DNA of 64,000 bases, from NCBI GenBank assembly GCA_020635715.1, contig JACJZG010000003.1, positions 124,001 through 188,000 of the forward strand, written 5' to 3'. Source of the stretch: Flavobacteriales bacterium (GTDB taxonomy: Bacteria > Bacteroidota > Bacteroidia > Flavobacteriales_F > PHOS-HE28). This document shows, piece after piece, positions 32,430 through 40,192 of the stretch; positions within the stretch are counted from its first letter, which is position 1; each line of letters begins with the position of its first letter. The notes beneath the pieces were generated by a model, which was given only the letters and a program-made list of their open reading frames with translations, searched no databases and was not told the DNA's origin. A program made the translations under genes and the position numbers.

Positions 32430-32723
32430 ATGAGCCAGATCATCATCCGACCGATCGTCACTGAGAAGATGACGGCCCAAGGCGAGAAGGAAGGCCGTTA
32501 CGGGTTCGAAGTGGCCCGCACGAGCAACAAGGTGCAGATCAAGCAGGCGGTGGAGAAGGAGTACAACGTCACCGTGACGGGCGTACGCACCATGATCTGC
32601 CGCGGCAAGAACCGCACGCGTTACACCAAGAGCCTCATCCTCCACGGCCGCACGCCGAGCTTCAAGAAAGCCATCGTGACGGTGAAGGCGGGCGAGACCA
32701 TCGACCTCTACTCCAGCATCTGA
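32430..32723 (+). CDS. rplW: ribosomal protein L23
   Basis: 97 residues beginning MSQIIIRPIVTEKMT, with GVRTMICRGKNRTRYTKS. L23 sits at the tunnel exit and docks trigger factor and SRP. It starts three bases after rplD. Confidence 0.96.
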   Translation: MSQIIIRPIVTEKMTAQGEKEGRYGFEVARTSNKVQIKQAVEKEYNVTVTGVRTMICRGKNRTRYTKSLILHGRTPSFKKAIVTVKAGETIDLYSSI

Positions 32724-32743
32724 CCCGGTAGCACCGAATAGCA

Positions 32744-33583
32744 ATGGGCGTACGTAAACTCAATCCGGTAACCCCCGGCACCCGTCACAAGGTGATCACG
32801 GACTTCGAAGGCATCACCACGCGTGTGCCGGAGAAGTCGCTGACCAGCGGTACCAACAAGAGCGGTGGTCGCAACCAGCAAGGCAAGATGACCATGCGCT
32901 ACATCGGCGGTGGTCACAAACAGCGCTATCGCGAGATCGACCTGAAGCGCGACAAGCACGGCATCCCAGCCACGGTGAAGACGATCGAATACGATCCGAA
33001 CCGCACCGCGCGCATCGCCCTGCTGTTCTACGCCGATGGCGAGAAGCGTTACATGCTGGCCCCGAACGGTCTGCAGGTGGGCCAGGAGGTGATGAGCGGC
33101 AAGAGCGGTGTTCCGCCCGAGGTGGGCAACACGTTGCCGCTGAGCGAGATCCCCCTGGGTACCGTGGTGCACAACATCGAACTGCAGCCCGGCAAGGGTG
33201 GTGCGATCGCGCGCAGCGCGGGCACCTTCGCGCAGCTGAGCGCACGGGAAGGCAAGTATGCCACGTTGAAGATGCCGAGCGGCGAGCTGCGCATGGTCCT
33301 GGTGGCCTGCATGGCGACCGTGGGCAGCGTGGGCAACGCCGAGCACATGCTCCAGAAGAGCGGCAAGGCCGGCCGCAGCCGCTGGCAGGGTCGTCGTCCC
33401 CGCACCCGTGCGGTGGCCATGAACCCGGTCGATCACCCGATGGGTGGTGGTGAGGGCCGTGCTTCGGGTGGACACCCGCGCAGCCGCAAGGGTCTGCTGG
33501 CGAAGGGCAAGAAGACCCGCGCGCCGAAGAACCGCAGCAACCGTTTCATCCTCGAACGCATCAACGCCAAGAAGGGCGCCTGA
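32744..33583 (+). CDS. rplB: ribosomal protein L2
   Basis: 279 residues with both RNA-binding halves (SGGRNQQGKMTMRYIGGGHK and the C-terminal AMNPVDHPMGGGEGRASGGH). The His in the NPVDHP loop lies near the peptidyl-transferase centre. L2 is needed for subunit association. Confidence 0.98.
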   Translation: MGVRKLNPVTPGTRHKVITDFEGITTRVPEKSLTSGTNKSGGRNQQGKMTMRYIGGGHKQRYREIDLKRDKHGIPATVKTIEYDPNRTARIALLFYADGEKRYMLAPNGLQVGQEVMSGKSGVPPEVGNTLPLSEIPLGTVVHNIELQPGKGGAIARSAGTFAQLSAREGKYATLKMPSGELRMVLVACMATVGSVGNAEHMLQKSGKAGRSRWQGRRPRTRAVAMNPVDHPMGGGEGRASGGHPRSRKGLLAKGKKTRAPKNRSNRFILERINAKKGA

Positions 33584-33595
33584 TCCAGATAGCAC

Positions 33596-33865
33596 ATGAG
33601 CCGTTCACTCAAGAAACCGCCGTTCATCCACTACAAGCTCGCGAAGCGTGTGGGTGATGCACAGACCTCCGGCAAGAAGAACGTGATCAAGACCTGGTCG
33701 CGCGCCAGCACCATCAGCCCCGAATTCGTGGGACTGACCATCGCGGTGCACAATGGCAACAAGTTCATCCCGGTCTACGTGACCGAGAACATGGTGGGCC
33801 ACAAGCTGGGCGAGTTCGCCCCGACCCGCACCTACCGTGGACACTCCGGTAACAAGAAGAACTAA
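33596..33865 (+). CDS. rpsS: ribosomal protein S19
   Basis: 89 residues, starting MSRSLKKPPFIHYKLAKRV, with the conserved WSRASTISPEFVGLTIAVHN and GHKLGEFAPTRTYRGH. It pairs with S13 in the 30S head. Confidence 0.98.
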   Translation: MSRSLKKPPFIHYKLAKRVGDAQTSGKKNVIKTWSRASTISPEFVGLTIAVHNGNKFIPVYVTENMVGHKLGEFAPTRTYRGHSGNKKN

Positions 33866-33871
33866 GGACAG

Positions 33872-34270
33872 ATGGGACAGCGTAAGAAACTAGCAGCCGA
33901 TGCGCGCAAGGAGGCCATGAAGACCGTGGCCATCGCACACCTGCGCAACGTGCCCACCAGCCCGCGCCGGATGCGCCAGGTGGCCGATCTGATCCGCGGT
34001 GTGGAGGTGGAGAAGGCCCTGGGCATCCTCCGCTTCAGCACCCGCCACAGCAGCCGTGACCTGGAGAAGCTGTTGCTGAGCGCCGTGAGCAACTGGCAGG
34101 CGAAGAACGAAGGGCAGAAGGCCGATGAGGCCGGGCTGTTCGTGAAGAGCGTGCAGGTGAACGAGGCCCGCGGCCTGAAGCGCATGCTTCCCGCCCCGCA
34201 GGGTCGTGCCTACCGCATGAAGAAGCGGAGCAACCACGTGAGCCTCATCGTCGATACCAAAGAAGCGTAA
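33872..34270 (+). CDS. rplV: ribosomal protein L22
   Basis: 132 residues. The tunnel hairpin region is LKRMLPAPQGRAYRMKKRSN, and the body contains NVPTSPRRMRQVADLIRG. L22 lines the exit tunnel at the macrolide site. Confidence 0.96.
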   Translation: MGQRKKLAADARKEAMKTVAIAHLRNVPTSPRRMRQVADLIRGVEVEKALGILRFSTRHSSRDLEKLLLSAVSNWQAKNEGQKADEAGLFVKSVQVNEARGLKRMLPAPQGRAYRMKKRSNHVSLIVDTKEA

Positions 34271-34288
34271 GCCGAGAGAACAACTACC

Positions 34289-35098
34289 ATGGGACAGAAA
34301 GCACACCCGATCGGCCAGCGCCTCGGCTTCATCAAAGGCTGGGACAGCAACTGGTACGGCGGTAAGAATTACACGGACAAGCTGGTCGAGGACGAGCAGA
34401 TCCGCGCCTACCTCATGGCCCGCCTGAAAAAGGCGAGCGTGGCCAAGATCCTGATCGAGCGCACCCTGAAGCTGGTGACCGTGACGATCAACACCGCCCG
34501 CCCCGGCGTCATCATCGGCAAGGGCGGTGCCGAGGTGGACAAGCTGCGTGAGGAGCTGAAGAAGCTCACCGGCAAGGACGTCCAGATCAACATCTTTGAG
34601 ATCAAGCGTCCGGAACTGGATGCCCGCCTGGTGGCCGACAGCATCGCGCGCCAGCTCGAGGGGCGCATCAGCTTCCGCCGCGCCATGAAGATGGCGATGG
34701 CCAGCACGATGCGCATGGGCGCCGAAGGCATCAAACTGCAGGTGAGCGGCCGCTTGAACGGCGCCGAGATCGCCCGCACCGAGAAATACCGGGACGGCCG
34801 TGTGCCCCTGCACACGCTGCGTGCCGACATCGACTTCGCCATCACCGAGGCGCACACCAAGATGGGTCGCATCGGGGTGAAGTGCTGGATCATGCGCGGC
34901 GAGGTGTATGGCAAGCGTGACCTGAGCCCCAACCAGGGCCAGGCCAAGGGCACCGCACCGGGTGGCCGCATGGGCGGTGACCGTCCGGACCGTCGTGGCG
35001 GTGACCGCCGCGGACCGGGTGGCGATCGTCGCGGAGGAGAACGTCGTGGAGAAGGCCGTGGCGGCGATCGTCGCGGTGGTAACAACCGTAATAGCTAA
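34289..35098 (+). CDS. rpsC: ribosomal protein S3 with an Arg/Gly-rich tail
   Basis: 269 residues. KH domain: VTINTARPGVIIGKGGAEVD; C-terminal domain: GRMGVKCWI-like segment IGVKCWIMRGEVYG. After the normal end (about residue 215) comes an unusual tail of about 45 residues with repeated DRRGG, RRGP and ERRGEGRGG units. S3 forms part of the mRNA entry channel and helicase; the RGG-like tail could add RNA contacts. No frameshift is needed to explain it. Confidence 0.97.
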   Translation: MGQKAHPIGQRLGFIKGWDSNWYGGKNYTDKLVEDEQIRAYLMARLKKASVAKILIERTLKLVTVTINTARPGVIIGKGGAEVDKLREELKKLTGKDVQINIFEIKRPELDARLVADSIARQLEGRISFRRAMKMAMASTMRMGAEGIKLQVSGRLNGAEIARTEKYRDGRVPLHTLRADIDFAITEAHTKMGRIGVKCWIMRGEVYGKRDLSPNQGQAKGTAPGGRMGGDRPDRRGGDRRGPGGDRRGGERRGEGRGGDRRGGNNRNS

Positions 35099-35103
35099 GA
35101 GCC

Positions 35104-35527
35104 ATGTTGCAACCGAAGCGCAGCAAGCGCCGCAATATGCACAAGGGCCGCATGAAGGGCGTGGCCCAGCGCGGTCACCGCGTAGCCCTGGGATCCTTCG
35201 GCCTGAAGGCCATGGAGAGCGTATGGCTCACCAGCCGCCAGATCGAGAAGCGCCCGTGTGGCCCTCACGCGCTACATGAAGCGTGAAGGCCAGGTGTGGA
35301 TCAAGGTGTTCCCGGACAAGCCCGTGACCAGCAAGCCGGCCGAGGTGCGGATGGGTAAGGGTAAGGGTTCATTGGACCATTGGGTGGCTGTGTGCCATGC
35401 CGGCCGCATCATCTTCGAAGTGGACGGTGTACCCACCGCCATCGCGAAGGAGGCCCTGCGCCTGGCGGCCCAGAAGCTGCCGATCCCGACCAAGTTCGTG
35501 GTACGTGAGGATTACGACGGCCAATAA
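35104..35527 (+). CDS. rplP: ribosomal protein L16, frame broken by one base
   Basis: The first frame reads MLQPKRSKRRNMHKGRMKGV and on to LTSRQIEK, then goes wrong (RPCGPHALHEA). The +1 frame continues exactly where L16 should: ARVALTRYMKREGQVWIKVF, then PDKPVTSKPAEVRMGKGKGS, and ends in VREDYDGQ. Removing one C at about 35251 restores a 140-residue L16 with normal spacing. L16 is a core 50S protein that organises the A-site region, so a true inactivation is unlikely. Confidence 0.92.
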
Positions 35528-35536
35528 GAGAGCGTC

Positions 35537-35746
35537 ATGAAGAAGAGAACCGAACTGAAGGACCTGACGGTCGTGGAGTTGAAGGACAAGCTCCAGGAGG
35601 AGCGTGCCTCCCTCACCAAACTGCGCTTCGCGCACACCGTGAGCCCGATCGAGAGCCCGGTGCAGCTGCGCACCAAACGCAAGGACGTCGCCCGGATCCT
35701 CACGGAGCTGCGCCAGCGTGAACTCGCCAACAAGACAACGAAATGA
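35537..35746 (+). CDS. rpmC: ribosomal protein L29
   Basis: 69 residues: ELKDLTVVELKDKLQEERAS then LTKLRFAHTVSPIESPVQL, a two-helix L29 with a slightly long start. It is near the tunnel exit beside L23. The stop overlaps the rpsQ start by four bases. Confidence 0.95.
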   Translation: MKKRTELKDLTVVELKDKLQEERASLTKLRFAHTVSPIESPVQLRTKRKDVARILTELRQRELANKTTK

Positions 35747-36018
35747 GCACGACCCCGACCACCGTTGAGCGGAACCTCCGCAAGGAGCGTATCGGCATCG
35801 TCACCAGCGACAAGATGGACAAGAGCATCACGGTGACGGTTGAACGCCGGGTGATGCACCCGAAGTACCACAAGTTCGTGAAGCGCACGAGCAAGTTCAT
35901 GGCGCATGATGAGAAGGGCGATGCCCACATAGGCGACACGGTGCGGATCATGGAGATCCGTCCGATGAGCAAGTTGAAGCGCTGGCGTCTGGTGGAGGTG
36001 ATGGAACGTGCCAAGTAA
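35743..36018 (+). CDS. rpsQ: ribosomal protein S17
   Basis: 91 residues. The OB-fold core is ERIGIVTSDKMDKSITVTVE, then HPKYHKFVKRTSKFMAHDE. It starts inside the rpmC stop (ATGA), so translation is probably coupled. A primary binder of 16S rRNA. Confidence 0.96.
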   Translation: MSTTPTTVERNLRKERIGIVTSDKMDKSITVTVERRVMHPKYHKFVKRTSKFMAHDEKGDAHIGDTVRIMEIRPMSKLKRWRLVEVMERAK

Positions 36019-36030
36019 CAACCGATAGCG

Positions 36031-36399
36031 ATGATCCAACAGGAATCCCGGCTGAACGTGGCCGACAACAGCGGCGCCAAGGAAGTGCTCTGCATCCGTG
36101 TGCTCGGTGGCACCGCCCGCCGCTACGCCCGCATCGGTGACACCATCGTGGTGAGCATCAAGGACGCCCTGCCGAACGGCGGCGCCAAGAAGGGCACCGT
36201 GCACAAGGCGGTTGTGGTGCGCACGAAGAAGGAGACCCGTCGCAAGGACGGCAGCTACATCCGCTTCGATGACAACGCAGTGGTGCTGCTGGACGCGGCC
36301 GGCGAAATGAAGGGCACCCGGATCTTCGGACCCGTGGCCAAGGAGCTGCGCGAGAAGAAGTTCATGAAGATCATCTCCCTGGCCCCTGAAGTACTCTGA
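36031..36399 (+). CDS. rplN: ribosomal protein L14
   Basis: 122 residues, starting MIQQESRLNVADNSGAKEVL, with RRKDGSYIRFDDNAVVLLD and GTRIFGPVAKELREK. L14 forms intersubunit bridges and is the docking site of the silencing factor RsfS. Confidence 0.98.
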   Translation: MIQQESRLNVADNSGAKEVLCIRVLGGTARRYARIGDTIVVSIKDALPNGGAKKGTVHKAVVVRTKKETRRKDGSYIRFDDNAVVLLDAAGEMKGTRIFGPVAKELREKKFMKIISLAPEVL

Positions 36400-36402
36400 G
36401 CC

Positions 36403-36726
36403 ATGCAGAAGAAGACACACATCAAGAAGGGCGACATGGTGAAAGTGCTCGCCGGTGAGGAGCGCACCAAGCAGGGTCGCGTACTCGAAGTGGACCGCGT
36501 GAACATGCGCGCCATCGTCGAGGGCCTCAACATCAACAAGAAGCACAGCAAGCCCACCACGGCCAACCCACAGGGCGGCATCGTGGACAAGGAGGGTCCC
36601 ATCCACATCAGCAACCTGATGCTGATCGACGCGAAGACCGGTGAGCCGGGCCGCGTGGGTCGCAAGGCTGACAAGGAGGGGAAGCTGGAGCGCTACGTGA
36701 AGACCAAGAAAAAGGCAGCCAAGTAA
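36403..36726 (+). CDS. rplX: ribosomal protein L24
   Basis: 107 residues. The KOW motif is HIKKGDMVKVLAGEERTKQG, followed by EGLNINKKHSKPTTANPQGG. An early assembly protein near the tunnel exit. Confidence 0.97.
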   Translation: MQKKTHIKKGDMVKVLAGEERTKQGRVLEVDRVNMRAIVEGLNINKKHSKPTTANPQGGIVDKEGPIHISNLMLIDAKTGEPGRVGRKADKEGKLERYVKTKKKAAK

Positions 36727-36732
36727 GAAGTC

Positions 36733-37293
36733 ATGAGCTACGTACCCCGGCTTCGTGCCAAATACAAGAACGAGGTGGCGCCGTCCCTGAAGAAGGAGTT
36801 CGGATACACCAGTGCCATGCAGGTGCCCAAGATCACCAAGATCAACCTGAACCAGGGTCTGGGCAGCGCCGTGGGCGACAAGAAGATCGTGGAGAACGCG
36901 GTGGTGGAGATGTCGGCGATCGCGGGCCAGAAGGCCGTACCGACCGTGTCGCGCAAGGACGTGAGCAACTTCAAACTGCGGAAGGGCATGCCCATCGGCG
37001 CGCGGGTGACCCTGCGCGGCGACCGCATGTACGAGTTCCTGGACCGGCTGATCTCGGTGAGCCTGCCCCGTACGCGTGACTTCCGCGGTGTATCGCCGAA
37101 GGGCTTCGATGGAAACGGCAACTTCACCTTCGGTGTGAAGGAGCAGATCATCTTCCCGGAGATCGACATCGACAAGGTGACGAAGATCCAGGGCATGGAC
37201 ATCACGTTCGTGACCTCGGCCCGGACCGATGAGGAGGCGAAAGCCCTCTTGAACGCCTTCGGATTCCCATTCGCAGACAAGGACAAGAAATAA
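36733..37293 (+). CDS. rplE: ribosomal protein L5
   Basis: 186 residues. Typical blocks: VPKITKINLNQGLGSAVGDK, GMPIGARVTLRGDRMYEFLD and RDFRGVSPKGFDGNGNFTFG. L5 binds 5S rRNA and touches the P-site tRNA. Confidence 0.98.
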   Translation: MSYVPRLRAKYKNEVAPSLKKEFGYTSAMQVPKITKINLNQGLGSAVGDKKIVENAVVEMSAIAGQKAVPTVSRKDVSNFKLRKGMPIGARVTLRGDRMYEFLDRLISVSLPRTRDFRGVSPKGFDGNGNFTFGVKEQIIFPEIDIDKVTKIQGMDITFVTSARTDEEAKALLNAFGFPFADKDKK

Positions 37294-37308
37294 CCCGACC
37301 GAACGACC

Positions 37309-37578
37309 ATGGCCAAGGAATCGATGAAAGCGCGTGAGCGCAAGCGCGCCAAGATGGTGGAGAAGTACGCTGCGAAGCGTGCCGCACTGAAGAAGGCGGG
37401 CGAGTGGGAGAAGCTGCAGCAGCTTCCCGTGAACGGCAGCAAGGTGCGCATGCACAACCGCTGCCAGCTCACCGGACGTCCGCGGGGGTACATGCGCCTG
37501 TTCGGCATCAGCCGGAACATGTTCCGTCAGATGGCGCTGGAAGGCAAGATCCCCGGTGTGACCAAAGGCAGCTGGTAA
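37309..37578 (+). CDS. rpsN: ribosomal protein S14, zinc-free form
   Basis: 89 residues, MAKESMKARERKRAKMVEKY to MALEGKIPGVTKGSW. It is the longer, non-zinc form: only one Cys is present (HNRCQLTGRPRGYMRLFGIS), whereas the short zinc form has two CxxC pairs. Located in the 30S head. Confidence 0.97.
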   Translation: MAKESMKARERKRAKMVEKYAAKRAALKKAGEWEKLQQLPVNGSKVRMHNRCQLTGRPRGYMRLFGISRNMFRQMALEGKIPGVTKGSW

Positions 37579-37627
37579 TAAGAACGTTAAGGACGTCCAA
37601 CGTGGACGCACCAACAAAAGAAAAGAC

Positions 37628-38026
37628 ATGACGACCGATCCCATAGCCGATTACCTGACCCGCCTGCGCAACGCCATCCAGGCGCGCAAGAAGGTCGTGG
37701 AGGTGCCCGCGAGCAACCTGAAGAAGGACATCACGCGCATCCTGTACGACAAGGGCTACATCCTGTCCTGGAAGATCGAGGACGACGGCAAGCAGGGCCT
37801 GATCAAGATCGCGTTGAAGTACAACGCGGGAACGCGCCAGAGCGCCATCAAGGAACTCACGCGAGTGAGCACCCCGGGCCTGCGCAAATACGCCCACGTG
37901 GGGGATCTTCCCCGCGTGCTGAACGGCCTCGGCGTGGCCATCATCTCCACCAGCAAGGGCGTTGTCACCGACAAGGAGGCACGCACGCTGAACGTGGGCG
38001 GTGAAGTATTGTGCTACGTGAGCTAA
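37628..38026 (+). CDS. rpsH: ribosomal protein S8
   Basis: 132 residues: DPIADYLTRLRNAIQARKK, GLRKYAHVGDLPRVLNGLGV and ISTSKGVVTDKEARTLNVGG. S8 binds helix 21 of 16S rRNA and is the usual autoregulator of the spc genes. The 49-base gap before it is the largest between rplE and rplR. Confidence 0.98.
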   Translation: MTTDPIADYLTRLRNAIQARKKVVEVPASNLKKDITRILYDKGYILSWKIEDDGKQGLIKIALKYNAGTRQSAIKELTRVSTPGLRKYAHVGDLPRVLNGLGVAIISTSKGVVTDKEARTLNVGGEVLCYVS

Positions 38027-38039
38027 GACCCGAAGAACC

Positions 38040-38594
38040 ATGTCACGCATTGGAAAAGCACCGATCGAAGTACCCAAAGGGGTGCAGGTGACCATCAGCG
38101 ACAAGAACCTGGTGACCGTGAAGGGTCCGAAGGGCACCTTGGAGCAGGCCGTGGATCCGGACCTCACACTGAAGCAGGAGGGTACGGAGATCACCGTCTC
38201 GCGTCCCAGCGATGCCAAGCCGCACCGCGCGAAGCACGGCCTTTACCGCGCGCTCATCGCCAACATGGTGAAGGGTGCATCGGAAGGCTTCGTGATCGAG
38301 CAGGAGCTGGTGGGTGTGGGTTACCGCGCCACCACCAAGGGGCAGCAATTGCAGCTGGCCCTGGGCTTCTCCCACACCGTCACCCTGAACCTCCCACCGG
38401 AGATCAAGGTGAGCGCGGCCCAGGAGAAGGGTAAGAACCCGATCATCCGCCTCGAGAGCGCGGACAAACAACTCATCGGCCAGGTGGCCGCCAAGCTGCG
38501 CAGCCTGCGCAAGCCTGAGCCCTACAAAGGCAAGGGTGTGCGTTTCGTGGGCGAAGTCGTGCGTCGCAAGGCCGGTAAAGCAGCTGGTAAATAA
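38040..38594 (+). CDS. rplF: ribosomal protein L6
   Basis: 184 residues with two similar halves: SRIGKAPIEVPKGVQVTISD and the C-terminal KPEPYKGKGVRFVGEVVRRK. L6 sits at the base of the L7/L12 stalk near the factor-binding site. Confidence 0.98.
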   Translation: MSRIGKAPIEVPKGVQVTISDKNLVTVKGPKGTLEQAVDPDLTLKQEGTEITVSRPSDAKPHRAKHGLYRALIANMVKGASEGFVIEQELVGVGYRATTKGQQLQLALGFSHTVTLNLPPEIKVSAAQEKGKNPIIRLESADKQLIGQVAAKLRSLRKPEPYKGKGVRFVGEVVRRKAGKAAGK

Positions 38595-38602
38595 GAACGA
38601 CC

Positions 38603-38956
38603 ATGGCATTCGACCGCATCAACCGCCGCCTGAAGATCAAGACCCGCGTGCGCAAGAAGGTGCAGGGCACCACCGCACGTCCGCGTCTGTCGGTCTTCCG
38701 CAGCAACACGGGCATCTACGCCCAGATCATCGACGACGAGGCCGGCCGCACCCTGGTGAGCACCTCGAGTCTGAAGGACAAGAAGGGCACGGGCGTGCCC
38801 AAGATCGAGCAGGCGAAGCTCGTCGGTACGGCCATCGCCGAGAAGGCCAAGGCCGCCGGCATCGAGCAGGTCGTCTTCGATCGCAATGGATACCTCTACC
38901 ATGGCCGGGTGAAAGCCCTGGCCGAAGCAGCCCGCGAAGCAGGCCTCAATTTCTGA
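38603..38956 (+). CDS. rplR: ribosomal protein L18
   Basis: 117 residues: RINRRLKIKTRVRKKVQGTT, RPRLSVFRSNTGIYAQIIDD and FDRNGYLYHGRVKALAEAAR. It binds 5S rRNA with L5. Confidence 0.98.
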   Translation: MAFDRINRRLKIKTRVRKKVQGTTARPRLSVFRSNTGIYAQIIDDEAGRTLVSTSSLKDKKGTGVPKIEQAKLVGTAIAEKAKAAGIEQVVFDRNGYLYHGRVKALAEAAREAGLNF

Positions 38957-38969
38957 TCACACCGAACAC

Positions 38970-39491
38970 ATGTCTGAAACGACGAATACGAAGAAGGTCA
39001 AGAGCAGCGATCTCGAGCTGAAGGACAAGCTCGTGGCACTGAACCGCGTGACCAAGGTGACCAAGGGTGGTCGCACGTTCACCTTCGCCGCCATCGTGGT
39101 GGTGGGTAACGAGAACGGTGTGGTGGGCCATGGCCTGGGCAAGGCGAAGGAAGTGCAGGAGGCCATCGCCAAGGGCATCGACGACGCCAAGAAGAACCTG
39201 GTGAAGGTGCCCGTGCTGAAAGGCACGATCCCGCACCCGCAGGAGGGCAAGTTCGCTGGTGCACAGGTGTTCCTGAAGCCCGCTGCCCACGGTACGGGTG
39301 TGATCGCCGGCGGTGCCATGCGCGCCGTGCTGGAGAGCGTTGGTGTGACCGACGTTCTTGCCAAGAGCAAGGGCAGCAGCAACCCGCACAACGTGGTGAA
39401 GGCCACGATCGAGGCCCTGGTGAGCATGCGCGATGCGAACGCGGTGTCCCGCCAGCGCGGCATCAAACTGGAACGCGTATTCAACGGATAA
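38970..39491 (+). CDS. rpsE: ribosomal protein S5
   Basis: 173 residues. Core: VALNRVTKVTKGGRTFTFAA then VVGNENGVVGHGLGKAKEVQ and AVLESVGVTDVLAKSKGSSN. S5 controls decoding fidelity and helps form the mRNA entry. Confidence 0.98.
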   Translation: MSETTNTKKVKSSDLELKDKLVALNRVTKVTKGGRTFTFAAIVVVGNENGVVGHGLGKAKEVQEAIAKGIDDAKKNLVKVPVLKGTIPHPQEGKFAGAQVFLKPAAHGTGVIAGGAMRAVLESVGVTDVLAKSKGSSNPHNVVKATIEALVSMRDANAVSRQRGIKLERVFNG

Positions 39492-39497
39492 AACGAT

Positions 39498-39515
39498 CCG
39501 CCGGTGATCCGGCGG
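39498..39515 (+). promoter_or_regulatory. hairpin between rpsE and rpmD
   Basis: Arms CCGCCGG and CCGGCGG enclose TGAT in the short gap between S5 and L30. No T-run follows, so it is more likely an RNA-stability or processing element than a terminator. Confidence 0.5.
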
Positions 39516-39523
39516 GAAAGACG

Positions 39524-39703
39524 ATGAGCAAGTTGACCATCACCCAGGTGCACAGCCAGATCAAGTGCCCCAAGCGTCAGAAGGACACCCTGAAGGCCCT
39601 CGGGCTCGGCCGCATCGGCAAATTCGTCGTGGTGGACGGCACGCCGCAGATCCGCGGCATGGTGGAGAAAGTGCACCACCTGGTGAGCGTGAAGGAGGCC
39701 TGA
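39524..39703 (+). CDS. rpmD: ribosomal protein L30
   Basis: 59 residues: MSKLTITQVHSQIKCPKRQK, DTLKALGLGRIGKFVVVDGT, then PQIRGMVEKVHHLVSVKEA. The (K)TLKALGLGRI block is the L30 signature. It occupies its usual place between rpsE and rplO. Confidence 0.97.
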   Translation: MSKLTITQVHSQIKCPKRQKDTLKALGLGRIGKFVVVDGTPQIRGMVEKVHHLVSVKEA

Positions 39704-39724
39704 ACCTTTTAGAAGAGCAAGACC

Positions 39725-40192
39725 ATGGACTTGAGCAAACTGAAGCCCGCTGAAGGGGCCACGAAGAAGGAGAAACGCATCGGTCGCGGCCAGGGCAGCG
39801 GTCGTGGTGGCACCTCCACGAAAGGCCACAAAGGCCAGAAGGCACAGGCCGGCTACAACCACAAGCGTGGTTTCGAGGGTGGCCAGACGACGTTGACCCG
39901 TCGCCTGCCGAAGTTCGGCTTCACGAACCCGACCCGCGTTGAGTACAAGGGCATCAACCTGGACGCGATCCAGACCCTGGCCGACGCGAAGAAGCTCACC
40001 ACCATCGACCCTGAGGTGCTCTACGCCAACGGCCTGATCGCCAAGAAGGACAAGCTGAAGGTGCTGGGCCGTGGTGAACTGAAGAGCGCGTTGAACATCA
40101 CCGCGCACGCGTTCAGCGCCACCGCGAAGGCCGCCATCGAGGCCAAGGGAGGCAAGACCGAGACCATCGTGACCGTAGCAGAGAAGGCATGA
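39725..40192 (+). CDS. rplO: ribosomal protein L15
   Basis: 155 residues. N-terminal KKEKRIGRGQGSGRGGTSTK and KGHKGQKAQAGYNHKRGFEG are the L15 signature. The stop overlaps the secY start by four bases (ATGA). Confidence 0.97.
   Translation: MDLSKLKPAEGATKKEKRIGRGQGSGRGGTSTKGHKGQKAQAGYNHKRGFEGGQTTLTRRLPKFGFTNPTRVEYKGINLDAIQTLADAKKLTTIDPEVLYANGLIAKKDKLKVLGRGELKSALNITAHAFSATAKAAIEAKGGKTETIVTVAEKA

Noticed and set aside
35512..37644. 710-aa minus-strand ORF antisense to rpmC-rpsN
   Set aside because: Shadow of seven clear ribosomal protein genes.
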